The notes beneath the pieces are model-generated. The model was not told the origin of the DNA and did no database searches. It was given only the letters and a program-made list of their open reading frames with translations. This document shows positions 45,419 to 56,956 of a stretch of 64,000 bases of DNA, in pieces. Source of the DNA: Notospermus geniculatus (Eukaryota; Nemertea; Pilidiophora; Heteronemertea; Lineidae); assembly GCA_002633025.1 (NCBI GenBank), contig NMRB01002958.1, positions 17,673 through 81,672 of the forward strand. The letters run 5' to 3'. The translations under genes and the position numbers were made by a program. Each line of letters starts with the position of its first letter. Positions within the stretch are counted from its first letter, which is position 1.

Positions 45419-45438
45419 TGGTCCCCTTAAGGGGACCA
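45419..45438. repeat. Perfect 20-bp palindrome
   Basis: TGGTCCCCTTAAGGGGACCA is fully self-complementary. It lies 245 bp upstream of the hairpin array. Confidence 0.9.
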
Positions 45439-45683
45439 CTAGTTCTCGCTTCATCCTCAGTGACCTCTAACGACGAATTGAGGAACGGGTGTCTTTCTTT
45501 GCGTGATCGCCTCGCGTGCGGACGTGCTTTTTTGGAGCTCTCGTTTCGCTTGTATTGTTCGGTCTTGCGTTGGGCTGTGCTTCCTGGTTTCGGCTATGGA
45601 ATGTTTACACATTTCTTTTGGTCAGTATAATTCGTATTTTTAGTCGTAATTTGTTTTCCGGCTTCAAGCTTTGCTTGGTTGCC

Positions 45684-46710
45684 GTGGATTTTGGCCAGCC
45701 TTTTTGGCTGTGGATTTTCCGGCTACTTGTAGCCGTGGATTTGTCCAGCCTGTGGGCTGTGGATTGTCCGGCCCTGGGTGAGGGCCGTGGATTTTGGCCA
45801 GCCCCTTGGCTGTGGATTTTCCGGCTATGTAGCCGTGGATTTGTCCAGCCGGTGGGCTGTGGATTGTCCGGCCCTGGGGTAGGGGCCGTGGATATTTGCC
45901 AGCCTGTTGGCTGTGGATTTTCTGGCTGCTTGTAGCCGTGGGTTTTTCCAGCCGGGAGGGTTGTGGATTGTGGGGCTGTGGATTTTTAGCTCACCCGTGA
46001 GCTATAGTCGTCATGCGGTGTCCGTCGTCGTCGTCCGTCGTCGTCGTCCGTTAGCAGGGCACGTTTTGTAACCGCTGGAGCTATTGATCTGAAACTTGGT
46101 ACATATATACCCCTAGGTCAGATGACCTATGACACCAAGTTTCGGTCTGATTCGATTCTTGGCTTGGCCTCCAGGTGGCCAAAACCAAAAACACAAAAAG
46201 TGCAATAAGTCCTGAACTAATGACTGGATCATCTCCAAATTTTTATCATAGGTGTATCTAATTAGGATGACCTTTACAAGCATGTCAAATTTCGGCCTGA
46301 TTAAACTTCTAATATGGCCGCCAGGTGGCGTAACCCGAAAATCATCAAATGTGCTATAACTCAGGAACGACTTGACCCAGAGCACTCAAATGCGCTATGT
46401 GGCTCCCTCTAGATGACCTTTGTGTGCATGTGAAGTTTTGGCCCGATCGGACATCCAATATGGCCGCCAGGTGGCACAACCCAAAAATCACTGAAGTCCT
46501 GCAACTTGGGAATGACTTGATCCAGGTTGCTCATAACTGACATGTACCTCTCTCTGTCATTTACACTTTATATTATGTTCAAACGGGTGAGCACATGGTC
46601 CATGGACCATTTCATTGGCCGGCCTTCGACTGTGGATGTTCCCGGCGGCTGTTCCTCGTAGCCGTGGATGTTTCCAGCCGGTGGGCTTTGGAATATATGT
46701 TGTAGGCCGC
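45684..46710. repeat. Higher-order array of hairpin-bearing units, split by an insertion
   Basis: Twelve or more units of 23-29 bp begin GTGGAT(T)n. Most then carry a short inverted repeat: AGCC..GGCT, GGCTAC..GTAGCC, AGCC..GGCT and GGCCCT..AGGGCC, in that order. This set of four recurs from 45684, 45787 and 45888, a period of 101-103 bp. Units resume at about 46619-46695 after the inserted repeat. I recognise no known family. Its ORF is open only in part and has no recognisable protein. Confidence 0.85.
45986..46618. mobile_element. Dispersed repeat inserted in the hairpin array
   Basis: It starts TTAGCTCACCCGTGAGCT, then a (CGTCGTC)n stretch, then sequence matching 39102-40240 and 63527-63905, and ends near CATTTCATTGG. 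Hairpin-array units flank it on both sides. Confidence 0.85.
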
Positions 46711-47235
46711 CATAGGAACTGGTACAGCTTTGGGGACATGGTGTGGGACTAACCTATAGGGCCTAGTACAGGTATAATATTTGGTGGTAAACAGGCCTGC
46801 CCGTGCACCTTGGGCGTGTACCGCATGGTTTTAAAGTGTGTTTCGTTCGGCATGATTGATCTTCCATTGGTGTGCCTGGGATCATTTTCTCGATATCTTG
46901 TTGGGGGCCACTCCATGGTTTAAAAGGCGTAGTCGCGGCTTTTGTTAAAGGCGGAGATAAGCGACTCTGCCATGCTTTGTTATAGGGTCATGTAGTGGGC
47001 GTATATTAATTCGAGGTTGGTTTCATTGTCTGGTAAGCGTTTTGTCAATGGCAGTATTTCCTTTCGGGCATGTTTTGGGACAGGCATCGGGAATACAGAT
47101 TGTTCGGGAATAATAGAGGCAATGCAAACGCTTATCTTTGGTCTCTGGCTCAAGGGACACTAGAGCCCTAGTGGACTCCCGAAGTTCACGCGAGTCGGGC
47201 ACTGGGGATCTCTCTCCGGTCTGTCTATCTCTAAG

Positions 47236-47477
47236 TAATGCTAGGTTTACATTATGTTCCCGGTGGCCACGGCAGCCCCGTTTGCCCGAAACGTAGTGCG
47301 CCGTGGAATTTTGGCCATTTTGTCTCCGTATTGAAGTTTGTTAGGTCTTGCAATCACGGCCTGTCACGTTTGCCCATCCCGTCCCCCCGCGTTGTCTCAC
47401 GTCCATCCTGTTTTGTCCACGGTGACCTGAAACGTGATTGCCGTGGCCGCCGGGAACATAATGTAAACCTAGCATTA
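47236..47477. mobile_element. TA-flanked inverted-repeat MITE
   Basis: ATGCTAGGTTTACATTATGT and the following TCCCGGTGGCCACGGCA are inverted at the right end with about two differences in 38. The ends are flanked by TA. The length of about 240 bp and TA target suit a Tc1/mariner-type MITE. Confidence 0.82.
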
Positions 47478-48020
47478 GCCTCAGGCATTTATTTCCCGTG
47501 TTAAAGGTTCCTAATGAAAATTTTAAGCTGCCAGAGGTGCCTGGCTGGGAGAAGTGGTTCAGTTCTACCTGTTGCAACTTGGAAGGCTATGAGCTCACGA
47601 GTAGGGTCGATTTCCTTTGATGGACAGGCTGGTGGGGGTCTTCGGTCTCTGACCCGTGATCCTGGCGATCGGCCTTTGTAAGGAGATTTGGCGACTCGGG
47701 GCATTCCTGTCAGGGGCCAAGCACATTAGGGCAGGATGAACTTCGCAATAATCATACGTGCTGGGTGTGGGGCAGATTAGCTGTAGGGTTAAGTTGCCCC
47801 CCCCCCTTTAGTTTTGGGAGTAATTGGGTGTATTCAGAGTTGGGTTGCAGGATTTGGGTGCAATCATGAATGGGGGCTCCCCATTCTGATGTGGAGTTTC
47901 CAGTTTTGGCTGATTTTCCCCAATCCTCCTTAGGAACTCAACAGACTGGGCCGTCACGCGGTACCGTGATTCGCGCTTTACCGTGATTTTGTGGTGAAAA
48001 GAGGAAGTGGATCGAATGTG

Positions 48021-48264
48021 GGGAGCGCGGTGGCACAATGGTTAGAGCGTTGGGCTCGTGATCGGAAGGTTGCGGGTTCAATCCTTGGCTGTGTCACTCT
48101 GTATACTCTCAACTGGCCTGAAATGTCCATGTGTGCGCTGGATTGTAGCTGCCCTTGGTTTCTACAGAAAGGTTTCTGGATTAGGCTGGGTAATAATGTG
48201 AAGTGCCTTGACACTTAAATGTAAAAGGCACTATAAGCCCACACATTATTATTATTATTATTAT
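48021..48264 (+). repeat. tRNA-derived SINE with (ATT)n tail
   Basis: The head GGTGGCACAATGGTTAGAGC has an A box and GCGGGTTCAATCC has a B box. A body of about 150 bp follows, with CACTATAAGCCCACAC, then (ATT)6. This is the most complete SINE in the window and shows the orientation of the family. Confidence 0.85.
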
Positions 48265-48776
48265 GTGGCGCAACCGCACAACTGCTCGCCGAGCATGGTG
48301 GGAATGGTGGTCGCGCTGTAGCGTGATATCACGGGGCAGTTGAAGTCAACGTTTTACAATGGTTTACTTGTGAAGATTACAACAACAATCGCGGCTAACC
48401 GAGGCCACTCGAAGATTAAGAGACTTTAGCACTTCTAATTTCAAAAAAGCGTCAATCGTTTAAAAAAAGCGTCATTTTGAAATGACCTGTCCAAATGCAA
48501 TCTCTATCATCTTATCTACATACCAGAACTGAATTTCAGGCTTTGCAGGCGTTTATGGCGCTGAAAATGGCATATAATGCAGGTAGGCATGGCAGGCCTG
48601 CCATTACGGCTGTCGAAGTAAATTTCGGTCGAAAATTGCCTGTAGAATCTTTAAACGTGAGAATGACACAGTGAATTCTTGCTTGTTTATTGACATGTTA
48701 TTAAATCATCTTGTTAATCCTCATATTTACATGTGCTACTCTGTATATAGCTTGCCCTCTCCATAAGTTTTCATAC

Positions 48777-48812
48777 CTGATGAAGACACAGTAAGTGTCG
48801 AAAGCTTGCATC
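48777..48812 (+). ncRNA. Hammerhead-ribozyme-like core motif
   Basis: CTGATGA, a 5-bp stem (GACAC/GTGTC) with a short loop, then GAAA, followed by GC-TT-GC and ATC. The order matches a hammerhead core, but there is an extra A before the stem, an extra A after the GC-TT-GC segment, and stem I pairing is poor. AATAAA follows nearby, as in 3' ends of some retroelements. It is probably a degenerate or mimic motif. Confidence 0.25.
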
Positions 48813-49557
48813 GGGTCCTCGGACTAATAAACAGTAAGATCTACAACAAGGTGTTGCACTCATTTTCTAAGTATCCTCTACATTTACGCTAAGATTTCAG
48901 TTCCAACAAACTTCAAATATGGCCTCCAGGTGGCCATCTTGAAAAATAGAATTTTTGACATCTGCTCACAAATACCACTAACTCCTTGTGACGGTCATCG
49001 ACTGAGTTTATGTCATTGATTAATTATTGCTGATTACTGGTAGATAAAATACTTTGATGTGTTCAGCTTTATCTTGTCTGTACTGATCCTTCATCATTCA
49101 CCATGTGTGTCACAGTTTTACTTTACCACAGTGTCTTATCACAGAGGTGAGCACAATGGCCCTGGCCATTTCATTTGCAATAGTGAACAATTTGCCGCTA
49201 TGTAGTCAAAAAATCACCCCTATGCTGCCTACAATCAACGGTGAGCATCATAGGCGCCTACAAAGTTTCCCGTTAAAAGGGATTTCTGAAGAAACTCCTC
49301 GGGAAAAACGTGTTTTTCTCGATAAGTATGAAAATCGATTAGAGAAAAGTGATATCTCTGTTACATTGTTTTCCACTGAATAAACCCTATAACGTAGACT
49401 GGCGAGATTCATAGCATTTAAGTAAGCACAGGTGTCAGTCTTTCTGTTCCATGAATCGTGACTTAACCTTGGGTTCCAACAATGCGAAAATAACGTCCTT
49501 CATTGTTTTGCGTGGTGTAACAAAAAGACGTCAAATCCGCGTTTGCTGAGAAATAAC

Positions 49558-49960
49558 TTGTGTTCTAATACTCATAGGAAGGTAGTTTTAAGGGCAATCC
49601 CTATGTTTTCGGGTGCCACCAATCGAATGGCGATATTGTGTATGACGTCAATCGACCGCCATATTGGATTCAAGATGGCCACCATTCCACGGCCCTCGGA
49701 TGTTTCTTCCTTTATAACTCCTGTTCTAATACAGCTGAGAAACTAATTCTAACGGCTTTTCCTATGTTTATGGGAATGACCAATTGAATGGCGGTATTGG
49801 GTATGACGTCAATCAGCCGCCATATTGGATTCAAGATGGCCGCCATTCCACGGCCCTCGGATGGTTTTTCCTTTATAACTCAAAGAAACTAATTCTAACG
49901 GCTTTCCCTATGTTTTTGGGCACGACCAATCGAATTGCGGTATTGGGTAGGAGAAGGGTT
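49558..49960. repeat. Irregular tandem of CCGCCATATTGGATTCAAGA units
   Basis: Three copies of a module with ATTCTAACGGCTTT(T/C)CCTATG and GCCATATTGGATTCAAGATG. The first two are about 178 bp apart and the third is incomplete. Confidence 0.78.
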
Positions 49961-50150
49961 CACTAGTCCGAAGGTTCAGTAGTCCGAAGGTTCACTAGTC
50001 CGAAGGTCCACTAGTCCGAAGGTTCAGTAGTCCGAAAATTAAGGTTCACTGGTCCGAAGGTTCACTAGTCCGAAGGTCCACTAGTCCGAAGGTTCAGTAG
50101 TCCGAAAGTCCACTAAATCGATGGTCCACTAGTCCGAAAGTTGATTAGTC
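49957..50150. repeat. Minisatellite of CACTAGTCCGAAGGTT units
   Basis: About eleven units of 16-18 bp with variants CACTAGTCCGAAGGT and CAGTAGTCCGAA. The inverse sequence, CTTCGGACTAGTG, lies at 50853-50865 directly before the lone N at 50866. The assembly therefore broke when it re-entered the same satellite in inverse orientation. Confidence 0.88.
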
Positions 50151-50550
50151 AATTGGATGGGTTTGGCAGCGGATGTGTTGTGAGCTAAAAGTAGATGAGG
50201 GTGGGATGGGGCGACTGGATGGGTGAGAATTACTAATATCAGCGCCTACTCCCTTGAGTAACTGTGAACATCCAGTTTGCATAGTGTCGGAGATGCTGAA
50301 TACAATGTATATCTTTTTGATAACCCTATGATTTTATCACGAAACTGACGGTTAAAGCAGATGGACCACAGATTGACCTATATTATTTGGCGCCGACGCT
50401 ACTACAATGGTGTCGACGTCAGTGCCTGCGATCGAGGCTTGTGATTGGTTGGGAGTGGGTTTCTCTTTGGCACTAAAACATTTCACGTTACGTCTAGGTC
50501 AGATCGGTGGCTCATCTCCTTTAAGAAATGTGAACAAATCAACTCTTTTT

Positions 50551-50686
50551 ACCCAGATATCTTGAGTCCCCCAGACAGTCAGAGTCCGATGCGTTTCCAC
50601 ATTGGTATTCCACTTCATACCCAGATATCTTGAGTCCCCCAGACAGTCAGAGTCCGATGCGTTTCCACATTGGTATTCCACTTCAT
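50551..50686. repeat. Tandem duplication of 68 bp
   Basis: Two identical or nearly identical copies starting ACCCAGATATCTTGAGTCCC. Confidence 0.93.
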
Positions 50687-51160
50687 TAACAGAGATGTTA
50701 AAACCAAACAGTGAGTCAAATTAAGGATAATGAATTGACTCATAATTTCAGTCATTTGACTGGGCTCGAATTTTCTGGCCGCCATCTTGAAATCCTTTGT
50801 TTTGAGCACAAAATCGATAGGCATCTTCCCCTGTGTTTGACCATTTACACCACTTCGGACTAGTGNTTCACCTACACCTAGGTTATCAAGGATGAGCTTT
50901 CAGATTACGCAATGACCTTGAAGGTCAGAGGTCAAGGTCAAGCTCAAACAGTTCTTAAGCGCAAATCTCCTCGGAATTTCAGGAAAAAACGAATTAGAAG
51001 CCTGAATTTACCATCCCCGATAGGTTTAATCAGGGATCCTGTCCCAGTTACACAATACTTCTCAAGGTCAGAGGTCAAGGTCACAGCCAACCATCACAAA
51101 TAACATGAGACAGAACCTGCTGATGGTGGAAGCCTAAAACATTCATCTACACCTAGGTTA

Positions 51161-51445
51161 GGGATCGTCTCCAAATTGTTTTCGTTTCAAACGCGTTTGA
51201 AATGAATGTCAATATCGTTTAAAAATCGTTTGAAATTTTTGTAGCCCAACGAAACTGAAGTGATTTTCCAACGATTTTCAAAACGGATTTGAAACGAATT
51301 CTCCCCAAACGAAAAGTATCCGCAACGAAGAGCAACGTTTATCTGCCCAACGAAAAGCAAACGTTATGCGCCAAATAGAATGCAAAAACGTTTTCAAATT
51401 GTGTCAAACGAAATCCAAACGAAATGAAAACGTTTTTGCTTTTTT
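51161..51445. mobile_element. Terminal fragment of the Harbinger-like family
   Basis: It starts GGGATCGTCTCCAAATTGTT after a TTA and continues with CGTTTCAAACGCGTTTGAAA. This matches the right terminus of the element at 60379-62725 in inverse orientation. No opposite end is found. Confidence 0.75.
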
Positions 51446-52480
51446 TGGCGTCATAGGTGCATTGCGGGAGCGATAGGCCTACATGTCATGATGTGCATGT
51501 CATTCTTTCCGTATCAAAGGCTCCTATCGGTAGTGAATTTGATAGGCCAATACTGTCGTTGACATTTCAGGTCGGCATTGGTTTTCAGTCCTTCAGCTCA
51601 TCCTCCGTTAGGCCTATGTCCGTTGTATTCTAGGCGTACCGAGTAGGCCTATCAATTTTAGGCCCAGGCCTAGCCTATAGCCTCGGGGCAGGCCTGTAGT
51701 TGATTTGATATATTCAGTCAAGTACACCATGTTGTCTAATCTTCAGTCCTTGGAATTCTACGGTGTGTTTTGAGGGCCAGGATGTTAGGTAGCACACGCA
51801 TGTGATGACTCAGTCCGTGCTGCCTTCTGTCTGAATAATAATCAGTGCTGGTGTGGAGAATACATGTATACTGTGTGTGTGATGACCTGAGTTCATCCCC
51901 TGTCCTCTTCTCCATGAAAGTCAGACTTCACATCTTTCATTTAACATCAACTTAGCCATTGTTTACTGCTATGGAACCCATAGCTCCACACGGGAGTTTT
52001 CTTGTGCAAGTCGGCTCCCTGTTGGCAATTCTCTATGGGCAATTGTCTCAGTCTGTGTCACTGGTCAAGTGAAGGCATGAGCCACAGACCAGCAATATTG
52101 AATGATGTATTAAGAGTCAACTCCCACATGAAGACGTCCCTTAAATCTGCAAGTTGATGTCCCACTTCACAACTTTCTGTCCAAGGACAGAACTTGGGGC
52201 AACAAGACGAGCTATGATGTTCCACAACAGAAAGCAACGGCTACATTTCAACCTCCAATGAGTAATAACTGGTTGATAGTACCAAAAGAGATGAATCAAA
52301 ATATAATCATGGCACTAATCCTTCAGTGTACACCATTTGACAGCTAACTGTGATGAGAGTCGGATTTTTGTGCTGTGACTTGATGATGTCTTATTCTCAG
52401 TTCATCTCTCCTTTGAACTTCAACCTATGACCTTAGCGTAGTATCCATCTGATTTCCTCTTTCTTTGAGTAGTTGGTTAA

Positions 52481-52706
52481 AGGGACCAGGAAAATTGTTT
52501 CTAGCTTCGGTTATTACAAAATGTTAATTCCTTCATGATAAATTCCCACCGTCAATTCACTTTTTCAATTAAGTGTTAATTACTGACACCCAGACAAATC
52601 GATTATTGCCTGACCATGGATGTAACCTAGAAATTTTAGGTGTTTCTGATTGATCTCGACGACCTTTATCAACTACCAAAAGCTTGAAACAATTTTCCTA
52701 GTCCCT
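52481..52706. mobile_element. TTAA-flanked MITE (piggyBac-like target)
   Basis: AGGGACCAGGAAAATTGTTT at the left is inverted at the right with one difference. TTAA flanks both sides (52477-52480 and 52707-52710). TTAA target duplication is typical of piggyBac and also seen in Kolobok. The 226-bp interior is non-coding. Confidence 0.85.
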
Positions 52707-53298
52707 TTAAGAACTGCATTGTGCATTGTGGGACGGAAGTGAATTGCACTGACTTGGTTTATGGATGAGACAAGCAAAATTTGGTCTAGAAAACAATGGC
52801 TCAGATAAACCCTTGGCACAATAGGAGCTGTCAGTGAGTTGACCACCAGTAGGTGTCACTACGGCCCAATTCAATGCATTTATTCTTGATCGAGCACCAA
52901 TCACATGGATTTTCCTGTGTATTTGTCCAATAGAACTTTGCTGCCATCTTTTGGCAATACACGCAGCTGACTGCACCTATTAGGCCAATTTCTGGGACTA
53001 CTTCCATATGGATGTAGGCCAGTTCCTGGGACTCTAATCCGAGGGTGCTAGCAAATATGATGTGCTCTAAATAGGGCCAAGAGTGACACAGATATAGCAC
53101 TTTCTCAGCCAATGCTTAATTGACGGTTTAATTGATTAAATTGCGGTTGATTTTATAAATGAATGATTTAGTTCCATATCTTTGTCACATGTAACGCTCG
53201 TACTGATTCCTTTCAGGTGGGCCCTATTGAAGTTGACTCATTAGACTCACCATAAGTGTTTATTAGATGATCTAATGTCTGTCTTTTTGCTCTTTCAG

Positions 53299-53340
53299 GC
53301 TGTTTCAGCGGCAAATGAAGATGTCGGCACATCCGTGTAG
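53299..53340 (+). CDS. Candidate terminal exon of an unidentified gene
   Basis: An acceptor-like TTGCTCTTTCAG is followed by 13 codons ending ANEDVGTSV and TAG (53338-53340). AATAAA follows at 53690-53695. T-S-V is a class I PDZ-binding end. No upstream exons are recognised between 39 and 53 kb, so this is weak. A second acceptor-like TTTCAG at 53212-53217 opens a 12-codon frame ending DSLDSP. Confidence 0.2.
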   Translation, partial: AVSAANEDVGTSV

Positions 53341-54483
53341 CTGCAGACACGAAAGAACTTTCTTTTTCACGGGATTTCATACTAGTGGACCAATATTGTT
53401 GGATGAGTTTTTAGTGACCACGTGGAGAGGCATGGGAATCAGCGCCACCTGCTTTTGAAGTCGAAACATTCTCTGTAGCTCCACCTGGAGTCAGTTTGAG
53501 ATGTTCTCTGCCGCCGTCAGTGGTTCGATCGCCCGTTTGTTTTGCCTCAAAAGATGAAGACGTATTGCGCTGTCAGCAGAAGTCGTGATGTTTTGGCTTG
53601 GAGGACATTCAGTTGATTCAAAAATACAGACTTCAATTTTCACATTGCAAGTGCCAATTTCTCACAGATATTGCATGAATTTTATGTAAAATAAATCCGT
53701 GATGTAGGGGAGACCGGGGTACATTGAGCCACTTTTTAAATGTTGGCCCCTGGACGTTTTGCTTGTGTTGATTGATCCATCCTAACACATCCATCATCCA
53801 GTTTGGTTTGTTGGCTAACTATTGCCATTGAATGTTTTGGGCTTTTGTAATAAAGCAATGAAACGGGCAAGTGAAAAAAAGAATTTTTCTGGCTCAACCT
53901 GCCCCATTACCGGGGTAGTTTGAACCATGCAGTGGGGCACATTGAGCCACTCAATGAAATAAAATAATTAGGCACGAAAACTTATTTAAAACCATAAAAT
54001 AGTTTACTGAATGAACAATATGAAGAAATTGATTTTTAACAAGGCCTATTAGCCCCAAATATTTTGAACTGGTAGTAACCATGGCAACTGAGCACTGAAA
54101 ATAACATTTAATGCTCCTACCTTCAAATCAAAATCCTCCACTACCACGAAGTCTATAGGCACTATGGGAGTTGACCAGCTTCCAAATTACATGGGAAGAG
54201 TTCTGCCACCTGCCGTCTTAGGCCTAGTAAAACTTGATGGATTAATTGTCTGCTGCCTTGTGTCACGCAGCGGTATCATCTGTACAGTGATTCTCATCAT
54301 CATCACGTTAAGGAATAATCACTCATTGTGTCGGTGTATTCTGAATCACAATAATGACAAGTTTTCATTGTTGTTTGGGGGATAAAAAGCCTGACTGTTA
54401 TTATGTTCATGTATAGGGAAAAAGCTACAAGTAAGAAAGGTCAGGGGTCAAATTAGACTTGCAACTACATGTACTGTACATGT

Positions 54484-55343
54484 ACAGTGTTTTTCAAATA
54501 TCTCCGAGATAAAACAAGATAATTTGATGCAGTTTCCAACATAGTGTGGTGTACTTACTTGGTCATATACCGGTACTTCATGTATTTGGATCAACCTAAT
54601 TTTAACCCTTTGTTATGTAACAGGCAATTTAAAAAAGGTCCATCAACTTTTTTATTTCTAATTTTTTTCAACAGATTTGGCACTGATGTGATCAGGTGAT
54701 TGACAAGACTCTTTGCCAAAAAAATCGGTGAAATCTGTTGTCTTTTCGTGATATCTCAAAATATCAAAATCTGGGATTTTTGATATTTTGAGATATTGAA
54801 TATCTTTTTGCTGTTATTCGCTGCCAGACATGATAACAAGATGGCTACAAAATTTTCCACGTCTTTCCATTACCGAATCAGCTGAAAATATGATGTGAAA
54901 TCTGGAGGCTGCATATAAAGAGGCTGAATATCATGACATTTAAGTGAAAAAAGCATTCAAAAATTGCATAAATTGTCACCAGGGAATGAATGTTACCAAA
55001 TGACTTTGAAAAATGATCGAATAAATGAAAATTTCAAAAATCTCAAATTTTGGTATTTTGAGATATTACGAAAACGGAAAAACATTTTCAATATTTTTTC
55101 TTCGCAAAAACTCTCATTATCAATCACCTCATCACAACACTGTGAATTCTGCTGAAAAAAACTTGAAATAAAAAAGTTGACTTTCGGACCTTTTTTAAAT
55201 TGCGTGTTACATGTACATAACAAAGGGTTAAAATTAGGTTGATCCAAATACATGAGATATGGCCAGGTAAGTATACCACACTATGTTGAAAACCGCATCA
55301 AATTATCTTGTTTTATCTCAGAGATATTTGAAAAACACGCTGT
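54484..55343. mobile_element. Long foldback, about 860 bp, arms about 350-400 bp
   Basis: The left end ACAGTGTTTTTCAAATATCT, then blocks with AACAAGATAATTTGATGC, ACCCTTTGTTATGTA and ATATCTCAAAATA, return in inverse order at the right. Arms are about 80% identical by eye. No target duplication is obvious. Confidence 0.85.
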
Positions 55344-55664
55344 CCATTTACTTATTTGAAAGACTGTACTTACATGTGATCTCGGATCTTCAAGAAAACC
55401 TTATAAACTTCTAAGTATATTCTGGACAGTAGTGACTGTCTCACAAAACAGGCTTAGCACTGTCTCCGCTGAGCTTGTCTCACAGTAGACTAGTAGACCA
55501 AGCTACATGTATAGCTTATACCCACAGTAATTTCTTTTGACCTGGGTTTGTTGTCTGCTGTGTCGAGCTTTTTCTTGCCAGTGCATCTGGATTCAGTCTT
55601 CATTTCATGTGATATCGTAGCATACCTTCTATCAAAAATTTGTAAGGCGAGCTTATGAATTTTT

Positions 55665-56755
55665 AGCTTAGCTGACGTAAGTCAGCCATAGCTGACGTAA
55701 GTCAGCCAAGCTAGTCAAATAACCATTCAAAATGTGTGTCTGTGCCCAAAAATGATTTTCATGGCACGTTTTGTAACCGCTTGTGCGATCAAAGTCAAAT
55801 TTACCCCAGAGGTAGACCTTAGGTGGATGTATAATTCAGCGCAATGATTTCCGCTATTTGACCTATAAGATATACACCTTGATTCAAAAAGGACTGTAGC
55901 CATCATGTAGTGTTAACCCGTTCCCACCCGAGACCAAAGGGTCTAATAAGATATATATCTTGATTCAAAAAGGATTCTTGACCAATCATAGGTGTTAACC
56001 CCTTCCCACCCAAGACAAAGGGGTCTGATAAGATATCATCTCAATTCACCAAGGATTGTAGGCCAATCATGGGTGATAACCCCTACCCACCCAAGACCAA
56101 GGGGTCTAATTGACTGTCAAGTCAATTTCACAGATCTAGTCATGTTTGGTATCAACTAAAGCTGATGAAGTATATGTTTCAACTGACCTACTTTCATGAC
56201 CCAGTGACCTACTTAAAGGCCAGTGGCGCCAAGGTAGTCATGTTTGGTATCAAACGAAAGCTGATGAAGTGTTGGTTTGAAGTGGCCTACTTTCATGACC
56301 TTGTGACCTACTTGAAGACCAGTTGAGCCATGTTAGTTATGTTTAGTGTCAAACTAAAGCTGATGAAGTGTATGTTTGACCTGACCTACTTCCATGACAT
56401 AGTGCCCTACTTAAAGACCAGTGGAGCCAAGGTAATCATGTTTGGTATCAAACTAAAGCTGATGAGGTGTACCTTTGAACTGACAAAGACCAGGGGAGCC
56501 AAGGTAGGCGTGTTTGGTATCAAACAACAGCTGATGAAGTGTACGTTTGAACTGACCTACTTTCAAGACATAGTGACCTACTTAAAGACCAGTAGAGCCA
56601 AGGTACTCATGTTGGGTATCAAATTAAAGCTAATCACTTGTCTGTTTGAACTGACCAACTTCCATTATCGTACACCCATCATGCATCAGTTGAAGAGTTT
56701 CTCCCATACATCATAAACATGTCAGCTAAGCATCCAGGCCCATGGGCCTCTTGTT
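55665..56755. repeat. Repeat block with palindromes and a 98-bp tandem array
   Basis: It starts with two tandem copies of TAGCTGACGTAAGTCAGCCA, each containing a palindrome. Next are three GATAAC/GTTAACCC(C)TTCCCACC modules related to 43990-44640, then five to six tandem units of about 98 bp at about 56130-56660 (words TTTGGTATCAAACTAAAGCT and ACCAGTGGAGCCAAGGTA). It ends at GGGCCTCTTGTTGC. Most open frames here follow the tandem period. Confidence 0.75.
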
Positions 56756-56956
56756 GCTTCTATTCAAGTGCAGTATTAAGGTAGTTTCCCGCTGGTCATC
56801 AGCAATGCTAGCTTTTCGCTTCGGTAGACCATGTTAATTACCGCACATGTCGCTGCGCAGTAGAGTTTGTTTTTGCAATAAGCTTGTTGATAAAAAAAAA
56901 TGCACCAATCATGTACATCTTTCTGTGTTATCACTGGAATCACCAACCATATGCTA

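Noticed and set aside
45516-45935. 139-residue open frame over the hairpin array
   Set aside because: The frame follows the tandem period by chance, is rich in W, F and L, and is interrupted within the array.
48021-48093. Functional tRNA gene
   Set aside because: Box A and B are present but the acceptor stem is not clean and a SINE body with (ATT)n tail follows. The same reasoning applies at 15890-15962.
49957-50150. CRISPR-like array
   Set aside because: Units are contiguous with no unique spacers, and the genome is animal.
56330-56716. 128-residue repetitive open frame
   Set aside because: The 98-bp tandem array maintains a frame across a few units; no domain, no splice structure.
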